Shown here: positions 39,218 through 49,973 of the stretch, piece by piece
Numbering within the stretch: position 1 is the stretch's first letter
Layout of the letters: every line of letters begins with the position of its first letter
From: Ceratodon purpureus
Taxonomy: Eukaryota; Streptophyta; Bryopsida; Pseudoditrichales; Ditrichaceae
Direction: 5' to 3'
Length of the DNA stretch: 64,000 bases
NCBI GenBank assembly: GCA_014871385.1
Contig: CM026428.1
Coordinates: 8,575,571-8,639,570 of the forward strand
Notes under the pieces: model-generated
The model's input: the letters and a program-made list of their open reading frames with translations, nothing else
What the model was told of the DNA's origin: nothing
Database searches by the model: none
Made by a program: the position numbers and the translations under genes

Positions 39218-40589
39218 CTCGGTCTGAATCGCTGCCGGTGCTATACGACTGCGGGTGATCGTCCTCGTGGGCCTGCAAATTCGTTGAACAAAACTGACTG
39301 GGGGAGACAGATCCTAACTGCGGCTGTCTCAAGACTATCGTATGACCTGCTCGTCTAGTACTGGGGCTACGAAGAAAATGACCGAAAGAGGGGGAAGAAG
39401 GGAATAGTGAAGAACTGGATGGAGGTGACTGAAGTTTCTCAGCAAGCGGATCAACCGACTCTACCTTAACCCTAAAAGCCTGCTGAGGCGACTGACTCAA
39501 AACAGGGAACGCATCAGTGGGAATTGAGGGTAGAGATGACTGTAGTGGCGGGATGACAAGACAGCAATGTGAAAGACGAGGGTGGGGGTAATCAAGAGAC
39601 CTCGGGCCTGAACCGCTGCTTGAAGGTGGGCAGCTAGGGGGCACGCCAATGTGGGAAAATTCCCGACTAGCGCCGGCTGGTGCGACTTCTTGCGCCTCGA
39701 TGGAAGTTATCGCCGATGAGCTAGGCGGCGGATGCAGCGGTGCTCCGCCCAAGGTTGGTCCGCGAGTGATTCCCCCAGAGATGTCACCCACAGTGTGCTC
39801 CACGCTAGAGGGGTGCCCAAGAACGAGCCGGTTAGAGGTCAATTGAACAGGGCCGCTGGAAGAAGTATGCGCTGAAGAACAGCGTGAGCAGGGCGATAGC
39901 TGCGGTGGCGGTGACGGAGAGCGCCAGCGAAACCCTAAGTCGTCAATGGCGGGAGTCGTCTCGGGAAGGCAGGTAGATGCTATCCCGGGAACTGAAATCC
40001 GAGGACGGACCGAGGCAGCAGTTCGCAAGGCGTCTGCTTCACTCAACGTGGACCTGCGGGGACGGAGAAGAGGCTCGTCCGGAGCTGCGACAAGAGGGAA
40101 AGAAAAGGGTTCCTGGGGTGCTGGGGTTGGGTTTCGGCCTGACTCTAACCCTAAAACTGTCGAGCTAGGTTCCTCTCTGATGCCCAGGGACCGACTGCTA
40201 GTGCTCCCTAGTAGGAGATGACAATGGGGCGAGCGGCCAGTATCGCAGAAAGGGCTGGCGGGCAGTTTGGGTCTCGCCGGGGGAGTAGAGTCAATAAAGC
40301 AACATGCCACATCAACAATTGAAATGGCCCCAGTGGCTGAAGTAATGGGTGAGGACTGAGTATTTGCGTGGGGAAGTGGCTGACTGAGAGCTCGAGAGTC
40401 CGTCGTCAAGTTACTTGTGTTCGCCATGGTTGAAGTGAATGAACCAGGGACAGAAGAGGGAGGAAAAGAGCTACCAGAGCACGGCTCAGCTCTTAAATGC
40501 ACCGCCTGCTCGGGTGTCCCATCAGTTTGGTCTTCGGGTATGGCCGTGGAGAGCCCTCGTGGCAGCTCCTTAGGGCTAACGGTGACCAA
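39015..40589 (-). CDS. E3 Ser/Pro-rich ORF in frame with pol
   Basis: 524 codons in the same frame as pol, following the integrase tail without a TAA or TGA. Composition is Ser/Pro/Thr-rich with no domain I recognise (FSFPLVAAPDEPLLRPRR is typical). It overlaps the accessory ORF start by about 200 nt. It could be a C-terminal extension of Pol or non-coding DNA that happens to be open. E1 has unrelated sequence here. Confidence 0.4.
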   Translation of the reverse strand: MVTVSPKELPRGLSTAIPEDQTDGTPEQAVHLRAEPCSGSSFPPSSVPGSFTSTMANTSNLTTDSRALSQPLPHANTQSSPITSATGAISIVDVACCFIDSTPPARPKLPASPFCDTGRSPHCHLLLGSTSSRSLGIREEPSSTVLGLESGRNPTPAPQEPFSFPLVAAPDEPLLRPRRSTLSEADALRTAASVRPRISVPGIASTCLPETTPAIDDLGFRWRSPSPPPQLSPCSRCSSAHTSSSGPVQLTSNRLVLGHPSSVEHTVGDISGGITRGPTLGGAPLHPPPSSSAITSIEAQEVAPAGASREFSHIGVPPSCPPSSSGSGPRSLDYPHPRLSHCCLVIPPLQSSLPSIPTDAFPVLSQSPQQAFRVKVESVDPLAEKLQSPPSSSSLFPSSPSFGHFLRSPSTRRAGHTIVLRQPQLGSVSPSQFCSTNLQAHEDDHPQSYSTGSDSDRGEFPAHCAQVFSPPPFRGEQTGCSASQPTCQAQSSTPQRDDWNLGTVLSARSPPVSHRPGVHGRSGP

Positions 40590-40772
40590 TTGGTCTGCAG
40601 AGTAAAAACGGTAGGGTTTGAGCTTATTTATGTTGACGATGATAGGGTCAGGTTCGAAATGCGCCTCTGTTACCAGTAATGCCGTGTTGTTGGGAAGTCT
40701 ATACTAAACCCGGTACGGACCAAACCAGCGACACTTGAATTTTCCAGCATGCTCCTTTTCACCCTTGGGGTA
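40590..40772 (-). pseudogene. E3 integrase tail interrupted by two TAG codons
   Basis: After the pol stop the frame continues as YPKGEKEHAGKFKCRWFGP, a second TAG, then [11 protein letters not shown] and VNINKLKPYRFY, matching the E1 tail. The first TAG replaces Trp (TGG in E1) and the second replaces Gln (CAG in E1). Each is one transition away. Confidence 0.75.
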
Positions 40773-43700
40773 CTAAAGGACGTGATCCCCCACCTGGAAA
40801 TCCTTCTGCCTGTAATGCTGTTGGCTCCATAGAGCCCTGTCCCATTGCCGACTACCCGCCTCCCCCTGCGCGGCAAGCCTGTGACTGTCCAACTGTTCCA
40901 AGTCGGCTGTGCGTGCCTGCAGTACTCGTGTAAGGGTATAATCGATGCTGCCGTCTGTCCTGCGCGTAGGGACCGTATACTCTGTAGGCATCAATGGATG
41001 GAGTCCGTAAACCAACTGGAAGGGTGTGTACCCAGTAGAGACCTTAAAAGCAGTCCTATAAGATAATAGGGCGGTGGGCAAATGCTCATCCCAGTCGGTT
41101 CTGTTGTCATTAACCAGTTTGGTCAACAGCCGACCTAACACCTTGTTGGTTGACTCGGCCTGTCCGTTCCCCTGAGGATAATAGGTAGTCGACGTGCGAT
41201 GTTGCAGTAAAAAGTGCTGCACCAAGTACTCAATAGCCTCATTGATAAAATGAGTCCCCTGATCACTGATTAAAGTGAGCGGACAGCCATAACGGGTCAG
41301 AATCTGTTCGTACAGAAACTTGGCGGTCACTGCTGCAGTATTAGTGCGCAGGGCCTTCGCTTCCACCCATTTGGTGGCATAGTCGGTTGCCACCAAAATG
41401 TACCTATTGCCGGTCCGAGCTGCTGCTGGCTTGATGGGGCCTACAAAGTCTAGACCCCACTTCATGAAAGGCTCCGCAGGTAGGCTAGTGACCAACTGAG
41501 CCAGACCAGTGTTGGCTAAGCCGCCGACCCGCTGGCACTTATCACAGGCCCTGCAATACTCAGACACATCCTTGTGCATTGTCGGCCACCAATAACCCGC
41601 ATCTAAAATCTTCCTGGACGTGATGTCTTGTGAAAAGTGGCCCCCTGCGCAGCCGTCATGCATTTCCCTCATCACTGTCTCAGCCTGTATAGGGTCGAGA
41701 ACCCTGCGTAGCACCAGGTCTTGTCCCTTCTTGTACAGCACATCCTGAATCAGAGTATATGGTAATGCCTTGAGAGTTAATCTCCGCTTCTCATCCTTGG
41801 TCATCGTGGCAGTAGGTTCACCCGTGCGCAGGTAGTCCATGACATCTTGGAGCCATTCTGGCTTGACATAAAACAGTCCTGCATCTGGAAGCTGGTCTGA
41901 AACTCCTGTTGGCGCCTCGCCATTCGGAAGTCGGCTCAACAAGTCGGCAGCGCCATGCGTCTTACCGGGCTTATACACCACCGTGAAATCGTATTCCTGG
42001 AAAAGCAGTAGCCAACGTGCAATCCGCCCCGACACTTGGGGCTTGTTAACCAGGTATACAAGGGCCATGTGATCCACATAGAAAACCAGCTTGTTTCCCA
42101 AAAGGTAATGGCGATATTTATTTAAAGCATACACCATAGCTAGAGCTTCTTTTTCTGTTGTGGTATAATTCTTCTCAGCTGAATTCAACAATCGAGATGC
42201 ATAAGAGATGGGCTGACCGCACTTCCCATTCTGATTCTGAGCCAACATGGCTCCCACTGCGATGTCTGAAGCATCGGTGTGAACGTGGAACTCCAGATCC
42301 CACCTTGGGGCAACCAAAATTGGAGCGTTGGTATATCTGTCCTTAATGTCTGCCCACGCAGCTTCGCACTTCTCAACCCACTTGAACTCTTCAGTCTTCC
42401 TCATCAGCCTGGTGATGGGCTCCATGATGTGAGCATAGAATTTGATGTAGATTCGATTGAACTGCGCAAAACCATTGAAGATCTGGACGTCGGTTGCATG
42501 TTGAGGTCGAGGCATGTCCTGGATGACCTGGATCTTTTTAGGGTCTGGCATCTTGCCTGCCTTGGAAACAACATGCCCCAAAATGATACCGGAGGCTACC
42601 AGAAAAGCGCACTTTTCAGGGTTCAAGCTGATACCATACTCCCGGCATTTTTCAAAACACAGTCGCAACTTGTGCAGATGGTCGGCTATGTCACTGTAAA
42701 CGGTAAAGTCATCTAAGAACAGCTTCATGAAGAGCCCCAGGTATTCCTTGAACGCCTTGTTCACAGCCCTCTGGTAGGTCGGCGGTGCATTAGTCAAGCC
42801 GAAAGGCATGACTACCCAGACGAAAGCACCCCACTCCGTGATGAAGGCTGTCTTGTGCCTGTCCTCTGGGGCAATGGAAATCTGGTAGTAGCCCGACCTA
42901 CCATCCAGGAAAGTGTACATTTCGTAACCTGCCAGAGCATCTAAGACCTCTTCAGTAAACGGCAGGGGATAAGGGTCCTTCCTGGTAGCAGCATTTAATT
43001 TTCGATAATCAATACAAATGCGTAATTGACCATTTTTTTTAGGGACAACAACAATAGGTGAGAGCCAAGTTGCCTCCTCGACTGGGACAATGAACCCTGC
43101 TGCCAGAAGCTTGTCTATGTCCTGTTTGACAATGCTGGCATAGTTGGGGTTCATCCTGTATCTAGCTTGATGGCTTGGGGGAACATCCTTCTCCAATACG
43201 ATGCGATGCTGGACTACTGAGGGAGGGATGCCCTTTAAATCCTTGTAAGTCCAGGCAAAAACATCTGTATACTCTCGTAAGAGATCCTCCGCTGCTTTGG
43301 CTAAAGCTGGCTCCAGGTGGCTCCCAATCTTCAAAATCTTGGGATCTTCCTCAGTGCCGACATTAATCTTCCGCAGCTGTTCCTCCTCAGTTAAATTCCA
43401 TGCTGCCACCTTCATCTCCGTTAGCTTTTCTCTTACTGGGGTCTCATCAACCAGCACCTCTCCCTCTGTGAAAGTATAGAAATTCCCTGGATACGTTGCC
43501 GAATCCATGGTAGGAGGAGGTGCCTTCGTTGGGGCGGCGATGTCCAAGTCGGCTGCGTCAAAGTCGGCCTTGCGAAGGTCCGGTTGATACAGGTCGGCTT
43601 CGTCATGGAGTGGGACGCGCAAGGACTCTGGTAGTGTAATGGTGCCGACTGCAAATATATCTTCTTCTGACTGTAAAAAGCGATCTTCTTCCTCATCAGT

Positions 43701-44162
43701 CAGACCTTCAGCTAGATTGTAACATACCAGTACTTCTGGTAACTTGGGCAAGGGTCCTTGTCGCTGGTTGATGGATATGGTTTTCATTGTCCCATTCCCT
43801 CGAATCGTCACTACTTTGTTCCCCCAGTCATGAGTTGCTTTAGCATCTATAAGCCAAGGTCGGCCCAGGAGCATGCTGTAGGCTTCGTTAACCTCCTTAT
43901 TGCGGATGACTGTGAGACTAATGTTATACAAAATGCCATGGATGTGGATCCGGACGTTCCTAATCAGGCCCACTGGCTCCACCACTGCCTGGTCTGCCAT
44001 GCGTAATCTATAGGGGGCAGGTGATGGCTCCTTGAGTCCCAATCTGATTCGTTCTTCCTCCGTGATGAGATTTACTCCTGAGCCTCCATCCAGCAGGACA
44101 TTTTCCAATGTTAACTTGCCCACCTGCACTGAGATCACCGGTAGACCCCTGTCGATATCCAC
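40773..44162 (-). CDS. pol: E3 pol (protease, RT, RNase H, integrase)
   Basis: 1129 codons in the same frame as gag, separated from it by a TAG at 44190. Protease DGGSGVN near residue 25. [32 protein letters not shown] and FLDDF near 480. RNase [13 protein letters not shown] near 630. Integrase finger (HDGCAGGHF to CDKCQR) near 845-880, DFVGPI near 905, SDQGTHF near 967, NGQAESTNK near 1002. All catalytic residues are present. The frame stops just before the GPY-type tail (see 40590-40772). Close to E1 pol but only moderately so at the nucleotide level. Many substituted sites turn E1 motifs into GTCGGC motifs. Confidence 0.93.
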   Translation of the reverse strand: MDIDRGLPVISVQVGKLTLENVLLDGGSGVNLITEEERIRLGLKEPSPAPYRLRMADQAVVEPVGLIRNVRIHIHGILYNISLTVIRNKEVNEAYSMLLGRPWLIDAKATHDWGNKVVTIRGNGTMKTISINQRQGPLPKLPEVLVCYNLAEGLTDEEEDRFLQSEEDIFAVGTITLPESLRVPLHDEADLYQPDLRKADFDAADLDIAAPTKAPPPTMDSATYPGNFYTFTEGEVLVDETPVREKLTEMKVAAWNLTEEEQLRKINVGTEEDPKILKIGSHLEPALAKAAEDLLREYTDVFAWTYKDLKGIPPSVVQHRIVLEKDVPPSHQARYRMNPNYASIVKQDIDKLLAAGFIVPVEEATWLSPIVVVPKKNGQLRICIDYRKLNAATRKDPYPLPFTEEVLDALAGYEMYTFLDGRSGYYQISIAPEDRHKTAFITEWGAFVWVVMPFGLTNAPPTYQRAVNKAFKEYLGLFMKLFLDDFTVYSDIADHLHKLRLCFEKCREYGISLNPEKCAFLVASGIILGHVVSKAGKMPDPKKIQVIQDMPRPQHATDVQIFNGFAQFNRIYIKFYAHIMEPITRLMRKTEEFKWVEKCEAAWADIKDRYTNAPILVAPRWDLEFHVHTDASDIAVGAMLAQNQNGKCGQPISYASRLLNSAEKNYTTTEKEALAMVYALNKYRHYLLGNKLVFYVDHMALVYLVNKPQVSGRIARWLLLFQEYDFTVVYKPGKTHGAADLLSRLPNGEAPTGVSDQLPDAGLFYVKPEWLQDVMDYLRTGEPTATMTKDEKRRLTLKALPYTLIQDVLYKKGQDLVLRRVLDPIQAETVMREMHDGCAGGHFSQDITSRKILDAGYWWPTMHKDVSEYCRACDKCQRVGGLANTGLAQLVTSLPAEPFMKWGLDFVGPIKPAAARTGNRYILVATDYATKWVEAKALRTNTAAVTAKFLYEQILTRYGCPLTLISDQGTHFINEAIEYLVQHFLLQHRTSTTYYPQGNGQAESTNKVLGRLLTKLVNDNRTDWDEHLPTALLSYRTAFKVSTGYTPFQLVYGLHPLMPTEYTVPTRRTDGSIDYTLTRVLQARTADLEQLDSHRLAAQGEAGSRQWDRALWSQQHYRQKDFQVGDHVL

Positions 44163-44189
44163 TGCCCCAACAACGAGGCTAGGATTTAC

Positions 44190-47100
44190 CTATGTACTTC
44201 CCAGGCTCCGTTTCTGAGTTGGCAGGGTAGCCGACAGTGAGTCTTGACAACCCTCAGTGGATGAGGCAGAGCCAGTCATAGGCTTTGAAGGCGTTTGGAT
44301 GTCAGGAAACACCTTAGCCCTCACATACTCTGTCAGGTTAGGAGCAACTTCCAGCAGCTCTCCCAATGATACCGTGATAGGTGTCTGTAATATCTGTCTG
44401 CTGACTGTTTTTGCCAAGGCCTCTGGCTGTAGAGCATCTGGGCTCTTCACCTCTTCTCCTACAGCTTTCTTGTGTGGTGTCTGCAAGCAATCCGGGTCAG
44501 GGAACCCTGCCCAATCTCCTCCCAAAACTGGCCCCTCGTGAGTCGTGGCTTCAGGGTCGGCTGTGTTTGCCCTCTGGTCCTCTTCCTCAGCACGCCTAGC
44601 CTCCTCATTTTCCTTGTTGATTTCCTCTGTGAAGGCTATAAACTCCTTTCGAAGGCGCTCTTCCTTATCCCAGTCTGCTTGAGTTTTGGGTTGCCTAGGT
44701 TCAGGTTCCTTAAGCTCCTTATCCTCTAGAGGGAGCCCAGCCCTTTCCCTGGCAGCCCTGGTCAAAATCATGGCCACCTCTGGGTCATCTAATTCCTGTA
44801 ACTCTACACTGTTGACCCCCACAGTATTCGTTCCTTGCTTCTTAGCAGCCATGAATTGCTGAAAATCCAATTTATGTGGGCAGTTGCGCATCTGGTGATC
44901 AGTGCCTAAACAAAGGAAACAGGCATCACTTCGCCCTGACCCGCCTGCTTGATAACCCCCTTGTCTGTTGTAAACTGGCCTCCCTGTATTGGTAGTCGGC
45001 TGCGTAGCCGACACCTCATGAACCCCCACAGTCGGCCGGCCTTCCGATTTCGAGAGTCTATTATTCGGGTTGGCTGGGTTCACAAAGCAGTATGCATCAT
45101 CATGCCCGAATTTTTTGCACACAGTACAATACCGTCTATGGATAGTATCAACCCCTTCTGTCTGAGCAGTGACAGTGTTAGCACGACTACTGGTCGGCTC
45201 TGTCTTCTTAGTCTGGAAGTACAACTTCTTACCAGACGCGTCAGTACAGTTGGTCTCACAGCGTCTCGCTAGCTCCTTAAGCTCAGTCAGGGTAGTAGCT
45301 GTAGAGCCGCTGGTAGTTACCTTAAGGTAGTCCAGTAACCCAGCTCGGAAGTATGTCAATTTAAATCCCTCTCCCACATCAGTTTGCAGGCAATTTACCA
45401 GCTTCATGAAGCGTTCATAATAATCCTGAACCTTTTCTCCTTCTCCCTGTTTGAACGTTCGCAATGTCATATAGACCTGCTCGTCTGAATCCTGCTCCCT
45501 ATATCGCAGTTTGAATGCCTCCTTAGCCTCCTCCCAGGTACAGTAGAGATGGTGGTCTAACCAGTCATCAAACCAGCGCTGAGCCTTGTCCACCAGCGTT
45601 GTACCAAACAGAGTAATGATGACCTTCTCATCTGTTTCGCCATTAAACCAGACACACTTGTCAAAGTATCTGAGGTGGGCATCAGGGTCACTACCCTCCT
45701 TGTAGGCCCTGTAAGGTAACTGCTTCCTCTGCGTGCTAACAGGCGGCCTTGGCGGAGCTGAGTTGAGGTCCGTTGTCCGTACTACTGGTGCTACTGGAGG
45801 AAGTATGGCTGTCACTGGGTAAGATGCTGGGATCTGGGGGGCAGTTGGTACAGTGGGCAGACCTCCTGGAAAGGCGGTGGAACTGTAGCCGACTGGTGCG
45901 GGAGCCAATGGTATGACTGGAGGGACCCCTTCGGATACAGCTCTAGGGATGGTCCCCACGAAAGTTGGCTCTACAGTTTTCCCAGAGTACCCAGCTGGTT
46001 GGGTCGGCTGTGCGGAATGATACACATCCCCGGTGAGATGATCCACGTACCCTGGCAGCTTATGGACAGTCGAAGAATTCACTGCAGGCAAAGGGTTAGG
46101 TATCACTCTCCCTACAGTTGCTTCTGGTTCCACTGTATACCTGTAGGGGGTTTTTGGAATAGTCCCCTCAGTGCGCCCCTGCTCTGTTTTCCTCCGTTGG
46201 TCCTCCCACAGGTCCTGCAGTTGGGCCAACTCCTGTTTCTCTCGCTCTAGACGTTCCTGCTCCTTCTGTTGGGCAATTAGTTGTTGTGCTGCTAGCTGCT
46301 GGGCCGCCAACTGTTGTGCCGCCAGTCTTTGCACAGCCTCTTCCACACGACGGTGTAAATCTTCCCCTTGCGGTGTTGGATTCTTCTCTGTCCACTGCGG
46401 TTCAGTGTGCCAATGTTGCAGGGAAGCTACTCCTGAAGGTACACCTTGTTGTAGAGCCTCTAACTGCATTAGATATTTCCCTGGATCCTGTTTGCTTTGA
46501 GTCTGGCTGGCGTGGTGTTGCCTGACCCTCTCCCGTCTTGCCATTAGCTCCGCTGCAAAGGCCTCTAGTGCCCTCTGATCTTCCTCTTCTGGCTCCCACC
46601 CTGACCGTAGTCGAAATTCATCCAGAAACTGAACATTTCTGTTATGAAGATTGTCTGAGGGGTGAAAGGGTCCTTGCTCCTGTACTGATCGACTCCTGGT
46701 TTCATCCATCTTCTGTCGCAGATTCTGGAATGCAGCGGGTAGTGTCTCAGGGGTTTTTGGCAAGTGCCCTGGTGATACAGGTCGGCTACGTAGCCGAGTC
46801 GGCTCCGTCTCCAGGTCGGCTCTGCCGGTAACTGTACTCGGCCACTGTGTTGGCTCCGCGAAGACCTCCTGCGTTTGACGCCTTTCTTCCCGGAAAGTGT
46901 TGTAGTCGTCCACTGCAGCAGAAAAATCTCTTCTGAAGGACGCTGTTCTCCTCATGTCTTGGTACTTCCAAGGAGTGTTGGTTGGATCAGGTTTGCGACT
47001 CAGCCTATCCCCTTTTTCAGACTGCCTTTCCTCTCCGAATCTGCTCTCTCTTGTCCTCCCATCTGATGATGACAGGTCATTCTCCACCTCCATGTCAATC

Positions 47101-47261
47101 AGCTCGCCGACTTGCTTGGCTGCACTGCCCTGCGAGCTAAGTCGGCTCTGTCCTTCCGCTTGCTTCTGCTCAGTAGTCCGTTCCTCACATTGCATATATC
47201 TTCGATATCGCTCCATTGCCTGTCTCTCAGCTTTGAAGTCGTTCATATCCCCCTCCTCCAT
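44190..47261 (-). CDS. gag: E3 gag with two CCHC zinc knuckles
   Basis: The ATG at 47261 (MEEGDMNDF) aligns with the E1 gag-pol start MEGDYQGWD; the frame is open upstream but without an ATG. It contains an AAQQLAAQQLIAQQKEQ coiled coil near residue 330, the gag core (WFNGETDEK, YCTWEEAKEAFKLRY) and knuckles CTVCKKFGHDDAYC and CFLCLGTDHQMRNC. It ends at TAG followed by GTA, in frame with protease. E1 reads through this point without a stop, so this may be a nonsense mutation; the context is not a classical readthrough signal. Confidence 0.9.
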   Translation of the reverse strand: MEEGDMNDFKAERQAMERYRRYMQCEERTTEQKQAEGQSRLSSQGSAAKQVGELIDMEVENDLSSSDGRTRESRFGEERQSEKGDRLSRKPDPTNTPWKYQDMRRTASFRRDFSAAVDDYNTFREERRQTQEVFAEPTQWPSTVTGRADLETEPTRLRSRPVSPGHLPKTPETLPAAFQNLRQKMDETRSRSVQEQGPFHPSDNLHNRNVQFLDEFRLRSGWEPEEEDQRALEAFAAELMARRERVRQHHASQTQSKQDPGKYLMQLEALQQGVPSGVASLQHWHTEPQWTEKNPTPQGEDLHRRVEEAVQRLAAQQLAAQQLAAQQLIAQQKEQERLEREKQELAQLQDLWEDQRRKTEQGRTEGTIPKTPYRYTVEPEATVGRVIPNPLPAVNSSTVHKLPGYVDHLTGDVYHSAQPTQPAGYSGKTVEPTFVGTIPRAVSEGVPPVIPLAPAPVGYSSTAFPGGLPTVPTAPQIPASYPVTAILPPVAPVVRTTDLNSAPPRPPVSTQRKQLPYRAYKEGSDPDAHLRYFDKCVWFNGETDEKVIITLFGTTLVDKAQRWFDDWLDHHLYCTWEEAKEAFKLRYREQDSDEQVYMTLRTFKQGEGEKVQDYYERFMKLVNCLQTDVGEGFKLTYFRAGLLDYLKVTTSGSTATTLTELKELARRCETNCTDASGKKLYFQTKKTEPTSSRANTVTAQTEGVDTIHRRYCTVCKKFGHDDAYCFVNPANPNNRLSKSEGRPTVGVHEVSATQPTTNTGRPVYNRQGGYQAGGSGRSDACFLCLGTDHQMRNCPHKLDFQQFMAAKKQGTNTVGVNSVELQELDDPEVAMILTRAARERAGLPLEDKELKEPEPRQPKTQADWDKEERLRKEFIAFTEEINKENEEARRAEEEDQRANTADPEATTHEGPVLGGDWAGFPDPDCLQTPHKKAVGEEVKSPDALQPEALAKTVSRQILQTPITVSLGELLEVAPNLTEYVRAKVFPDIQTPSKPMTGSASSTEGCQDSLSATLPTQKRSLGST

Positions 47262-48415
47262 GGCTTTCACTGGCCGTAGTGAGCAGGCGACTGTCTGTGT
47301 GCTGGTCTCTCTTGCTTCCAGTCCTGTCTGGTCGTTACTGCCTGTCAGAGTAAATGCGCCTGGTCCGCTGTTCTCAATCAATTGCCAATGACTCCTGGTC
47401 TGCCTCTTCGGCAGTCTGTATCTCTGCCACTCAGCACTCACTGACCCAACACTTGGTGTGTGGTCCGGTCAATACTAACAAGCAGTTGTACAGGGTTCCG
47501 AACAAGACTAAAGTAATTTCAGAACTATTCTGTCCCCTATGCCTATCCCCTTTTTCGCACTAAATTAATCTCTCAGAATTTACAGTCTATGGGTGATAGT
47601 GTTTAGTTACCACTGTGATTGTCCTGGGTCAAAAATTAACCTTCTGCCCAGGTTTTCACATCCATCAATTTTCCAAATCACTTTAAACCCCACCTCACAC
47701 AAAGTGCCTTAACCGACCCACGTCCTCAACCCGAGGTCCGCAGCCGACCCAGGTCTCAATTTCAAGTACCCAAATTCAAATTTCAAAATCTTAACAGTTT
47801 TTTAAGCATCTTTGAATCTTCGAATCTGGTGTTCTTTTGAATTTTGAATACACAATTTTTTTGTGGGTTACTTACCTTTCACCCCCTTTTGTTTCAGTGG
47901 ATGTTCGAATGTGACTTGAATCACCCTCTATCCCCTTTTTCGCTGTGGAACTGCCCTCAGTTCACAAGGTGGGTGCCAGCCAATTCACTTCTCCTTCAAT
48001 TGCTCACAGTACCTGCGCCCAAACAGCCTGAAGCAAGGTTAATATGCTGTTACTGTCCTTCTGAACACATACTGGAACTGCCACTGTGTCTGTACCACTG
48101 TTTTCTGCCCAGAAAACACCTGAACCGAAAACTGTCCCTGTCCCTCTCTACTACAGCAGTGTGCAGAATTCAGATATCTAGAGTTGGGCTGTGTGCTTGC
48201 TAGCACGACTGCCTGCCCTTTGCAATACTGCAATGGCTCTCAACATCTGTCAGGGACTGCTTAGCACCTCGGACTCCCAGGGCAGTGGTTTCAGCACTCC
48301 TATGAAACCTCTAACAGTCAGTACTGCCTCTCTGCAGATTAAATGACTGACTCTCAGACCGCTCTAGTGTGTGGACAGCCTTCAGCAAGCAGGAGATCAC
48401 ATGATCCGAACTAAA
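47262..48415 (-). other. E3 5' leader
   Basis: Non-coding leader with three polypurine-like tracts in or next to it (47005-47017 in gag, 47543-47555 and 47928-47940) and GTCGG/GCCGAC motifs (for example near 47715-47745). No ORF conserved with E1. Confidence 0.6.
47928..47960 (-). promoter_or_regulatory. Polypurine-tract-like module in the E3 leader
   Basis: Plus-strand CTATCCCCTTTTT followed by CGCTGTGGAACTGCCCTCAG aligns with E1 15948-15979 (GCTGTAGAGCTGCCCTCAG). Conservation between elements whose leaders otherwise differ suggests function. Confidence 0.6.
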
Positions 48416-48427
48416 GCATGGTCGCCA
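48416..48427 (-). other. E3 primer-binding site
   Basis: Sense TGGCGACCATGC one base inside the 5' LTR; identical to that of E1. Confidence 0.75.
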
Positions 48428-48428
48428 A

Positions 48429-48883
48429 TGATAGAGGGAGGATTTATCAACCAAACCCTAACTCTATAAACCCATCAAAACCCTAGAAAACCCAACACAT
48501 CCAAGTACTCCAAACACTCAGAACAAGCTAGAAACATACAATACAAGTGAAGAAAACAGTCAAAACTGCAATTAATGAGTCAAAACAGCCCATAATCATG
48601 GTACAGCAGCCTCTAATGGCTCTCAGACTCCTCTAACTCTAACTGCTCTAGTCTGGAATGATTACAGGAAACCCTAAAGTTGCCTCTTAAACCCCCTTGA
48701 AACCTGGCGGCTATCATCCAGTCGGCTGGACAGAGTTCATCCAGTTAGCTGGACAGAGTTCATCCAGTCGGCTGGACAGAGTTCATCCAGATGACTGGAT
48801 GACTGTCTGAAAACTGCGAAGGTAAAAACTAAGGGGGACTTAGAGAAAAACAAAAAGAGTAAGGGGGAAATCTCCGGTTAACA
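48429..48883 (-). repeat. E3 5' LTR
   Basis: 455 bp, partner of 35860-36314, with three 23-bp GTCGGCTGGACAGAGTTCAT-type units near 48715-48795. Confidence 0.93.
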
Positions 48884-49143
48884 AAGCACTTCAAACATGC
48901 TATCAATGCAATCAAATACAGTCACGTAAAGGCATATAGAACTATCAATGATACAGATTGCGTTGCACTTGAAAGTCATGCTCGTGATGAAAAAATTGTG
49001 TGTGTATGTTCTTTTTTCTTGTCTTCATCATTCTCAAATTCTCAATTGATTCGGGATTAACAGGGTGTGAACTACCATAACCACTGCAACTAAAGTGTAG
49101 ATTCCATTTCTAAAAATATGAAACTAATGAATTTTGCACTTAC

Positions 49144-49969
49144 TGGAAATAGGGAGCCAAGATTGAGGAGTTACGTAGGACATAATTGTGCGCTGTTGAA
49201 CGGTCCTGCTCGTTAAATCTCCATGAACCTGATCGACCTTCTAGAACTTCATAAGTGTCTTCGTCGTCATCCTCGGGATCCCAGAGCCTAGTCAATACAG
49301 CTTTTACTCCATGTATGTACTCCGTGACGAATCCGTTACTGGCATCCTCGATATATCCTCTAGCAATTGACCCCTCGGGTCTAGCCATATTCCTGACATA
49401 TTTTTTCAAAGTTTTGTTGTATCGCTCGACAGGATACATCCATCGATTTGATATTGGTCCACATAGGTGAAGCTGTTCAACCAACTCCAGTGGAAAGTGA
49501 GACATTACATCAAAATAAGCTCGAGGAAATACAATCTCCAGTAAACATTCAGTGACAGCAACATCCTGTCGCAAAGAATCAAATTCCTGTGGATCCCATA
49601 CTTTGCAGCATAACCTTCTAAAAACTCGACATAGTCGCATGACAACTAGTCGTGGAATGGGTTGCATGAGCCCTCTCAATGCCAAAGGCATCAGTCCCTG
49701 CATGAGAATATGCCAATCATGTGATTTCAAAGACCCCCATTTCCTCTTTCGAACATTGTCCGCCAGGTTAGCACCCACGTATTTCGACGGTGTCTTTATT
49801 TTTTCAAGAGTCGAACAGAATGTATCAAATTCGTCTGACGTTAACACGTACGGAGCTGCAGGCTTCATCATTCTCCCGGGCTTCCTCGGATGAGGCTGCA
49901 GAAACAAATGTCGCCGTTGTTCAAGTCCCATTCTTCTTAAGTCTCTCCTCACTTGCACCGGGACGTCAC
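49144..49969 (-). CDS. CACTA-type transposase (TNP2-like), exon with DUF4218-like domain
   Basis: The exon ends at a GTAAGT donor (GT at 49143-49142) and begins after a TTTAG acceptor (49971-49970). It carries VRRDLRRMGLE, GSLKSHDWHILMQGLMPLAL, LEIVFPRAYFDVMSHFPLEL and CGPISNRWMYPVERYNKTLK, the signature series of the DUF4218 segment of plant CACTA transposases. The splice phase matches the exon at 35823. The upstream catalytic tnp2 exons are not found in 50.0-51.2 kb, so the gene is 5'-truncated, and the coding homology stops next to the inverted repeat at 49974-50016. The intron is 13.3 kb now and about 290 bp without E3. Confidence 0.82.
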
Positions 49970-49973
49970 TAAA

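Larger units (their letters stand above)
35860..48883 (-). mobile_element. E3: Ty3/Gypsy element related to E1, nested in the CACTA gene intron
   Basis: LTRs at 35860-36314 and 48429-48883 are each 455 bp, starting TGATAGAGGG and ending GGTTAACA on the plus strand, with about five differences. The flanking pentamers GAGCA (35855-35859) and AAGCA (48884-48888) are a one-mismatch target duplication. Sense order is LTR, PBS, leader, gag, pol, Ser/Pro-rich ORF, accessory ORF, PPT, LTR. It shares the PBS, the LTR termini and pol similarity with E1, but has a different LTR body and a different dispersed motif (GTCGGC). Pol carries TAG codons at positions where E1 has sense codons. Confidence 0.94.
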
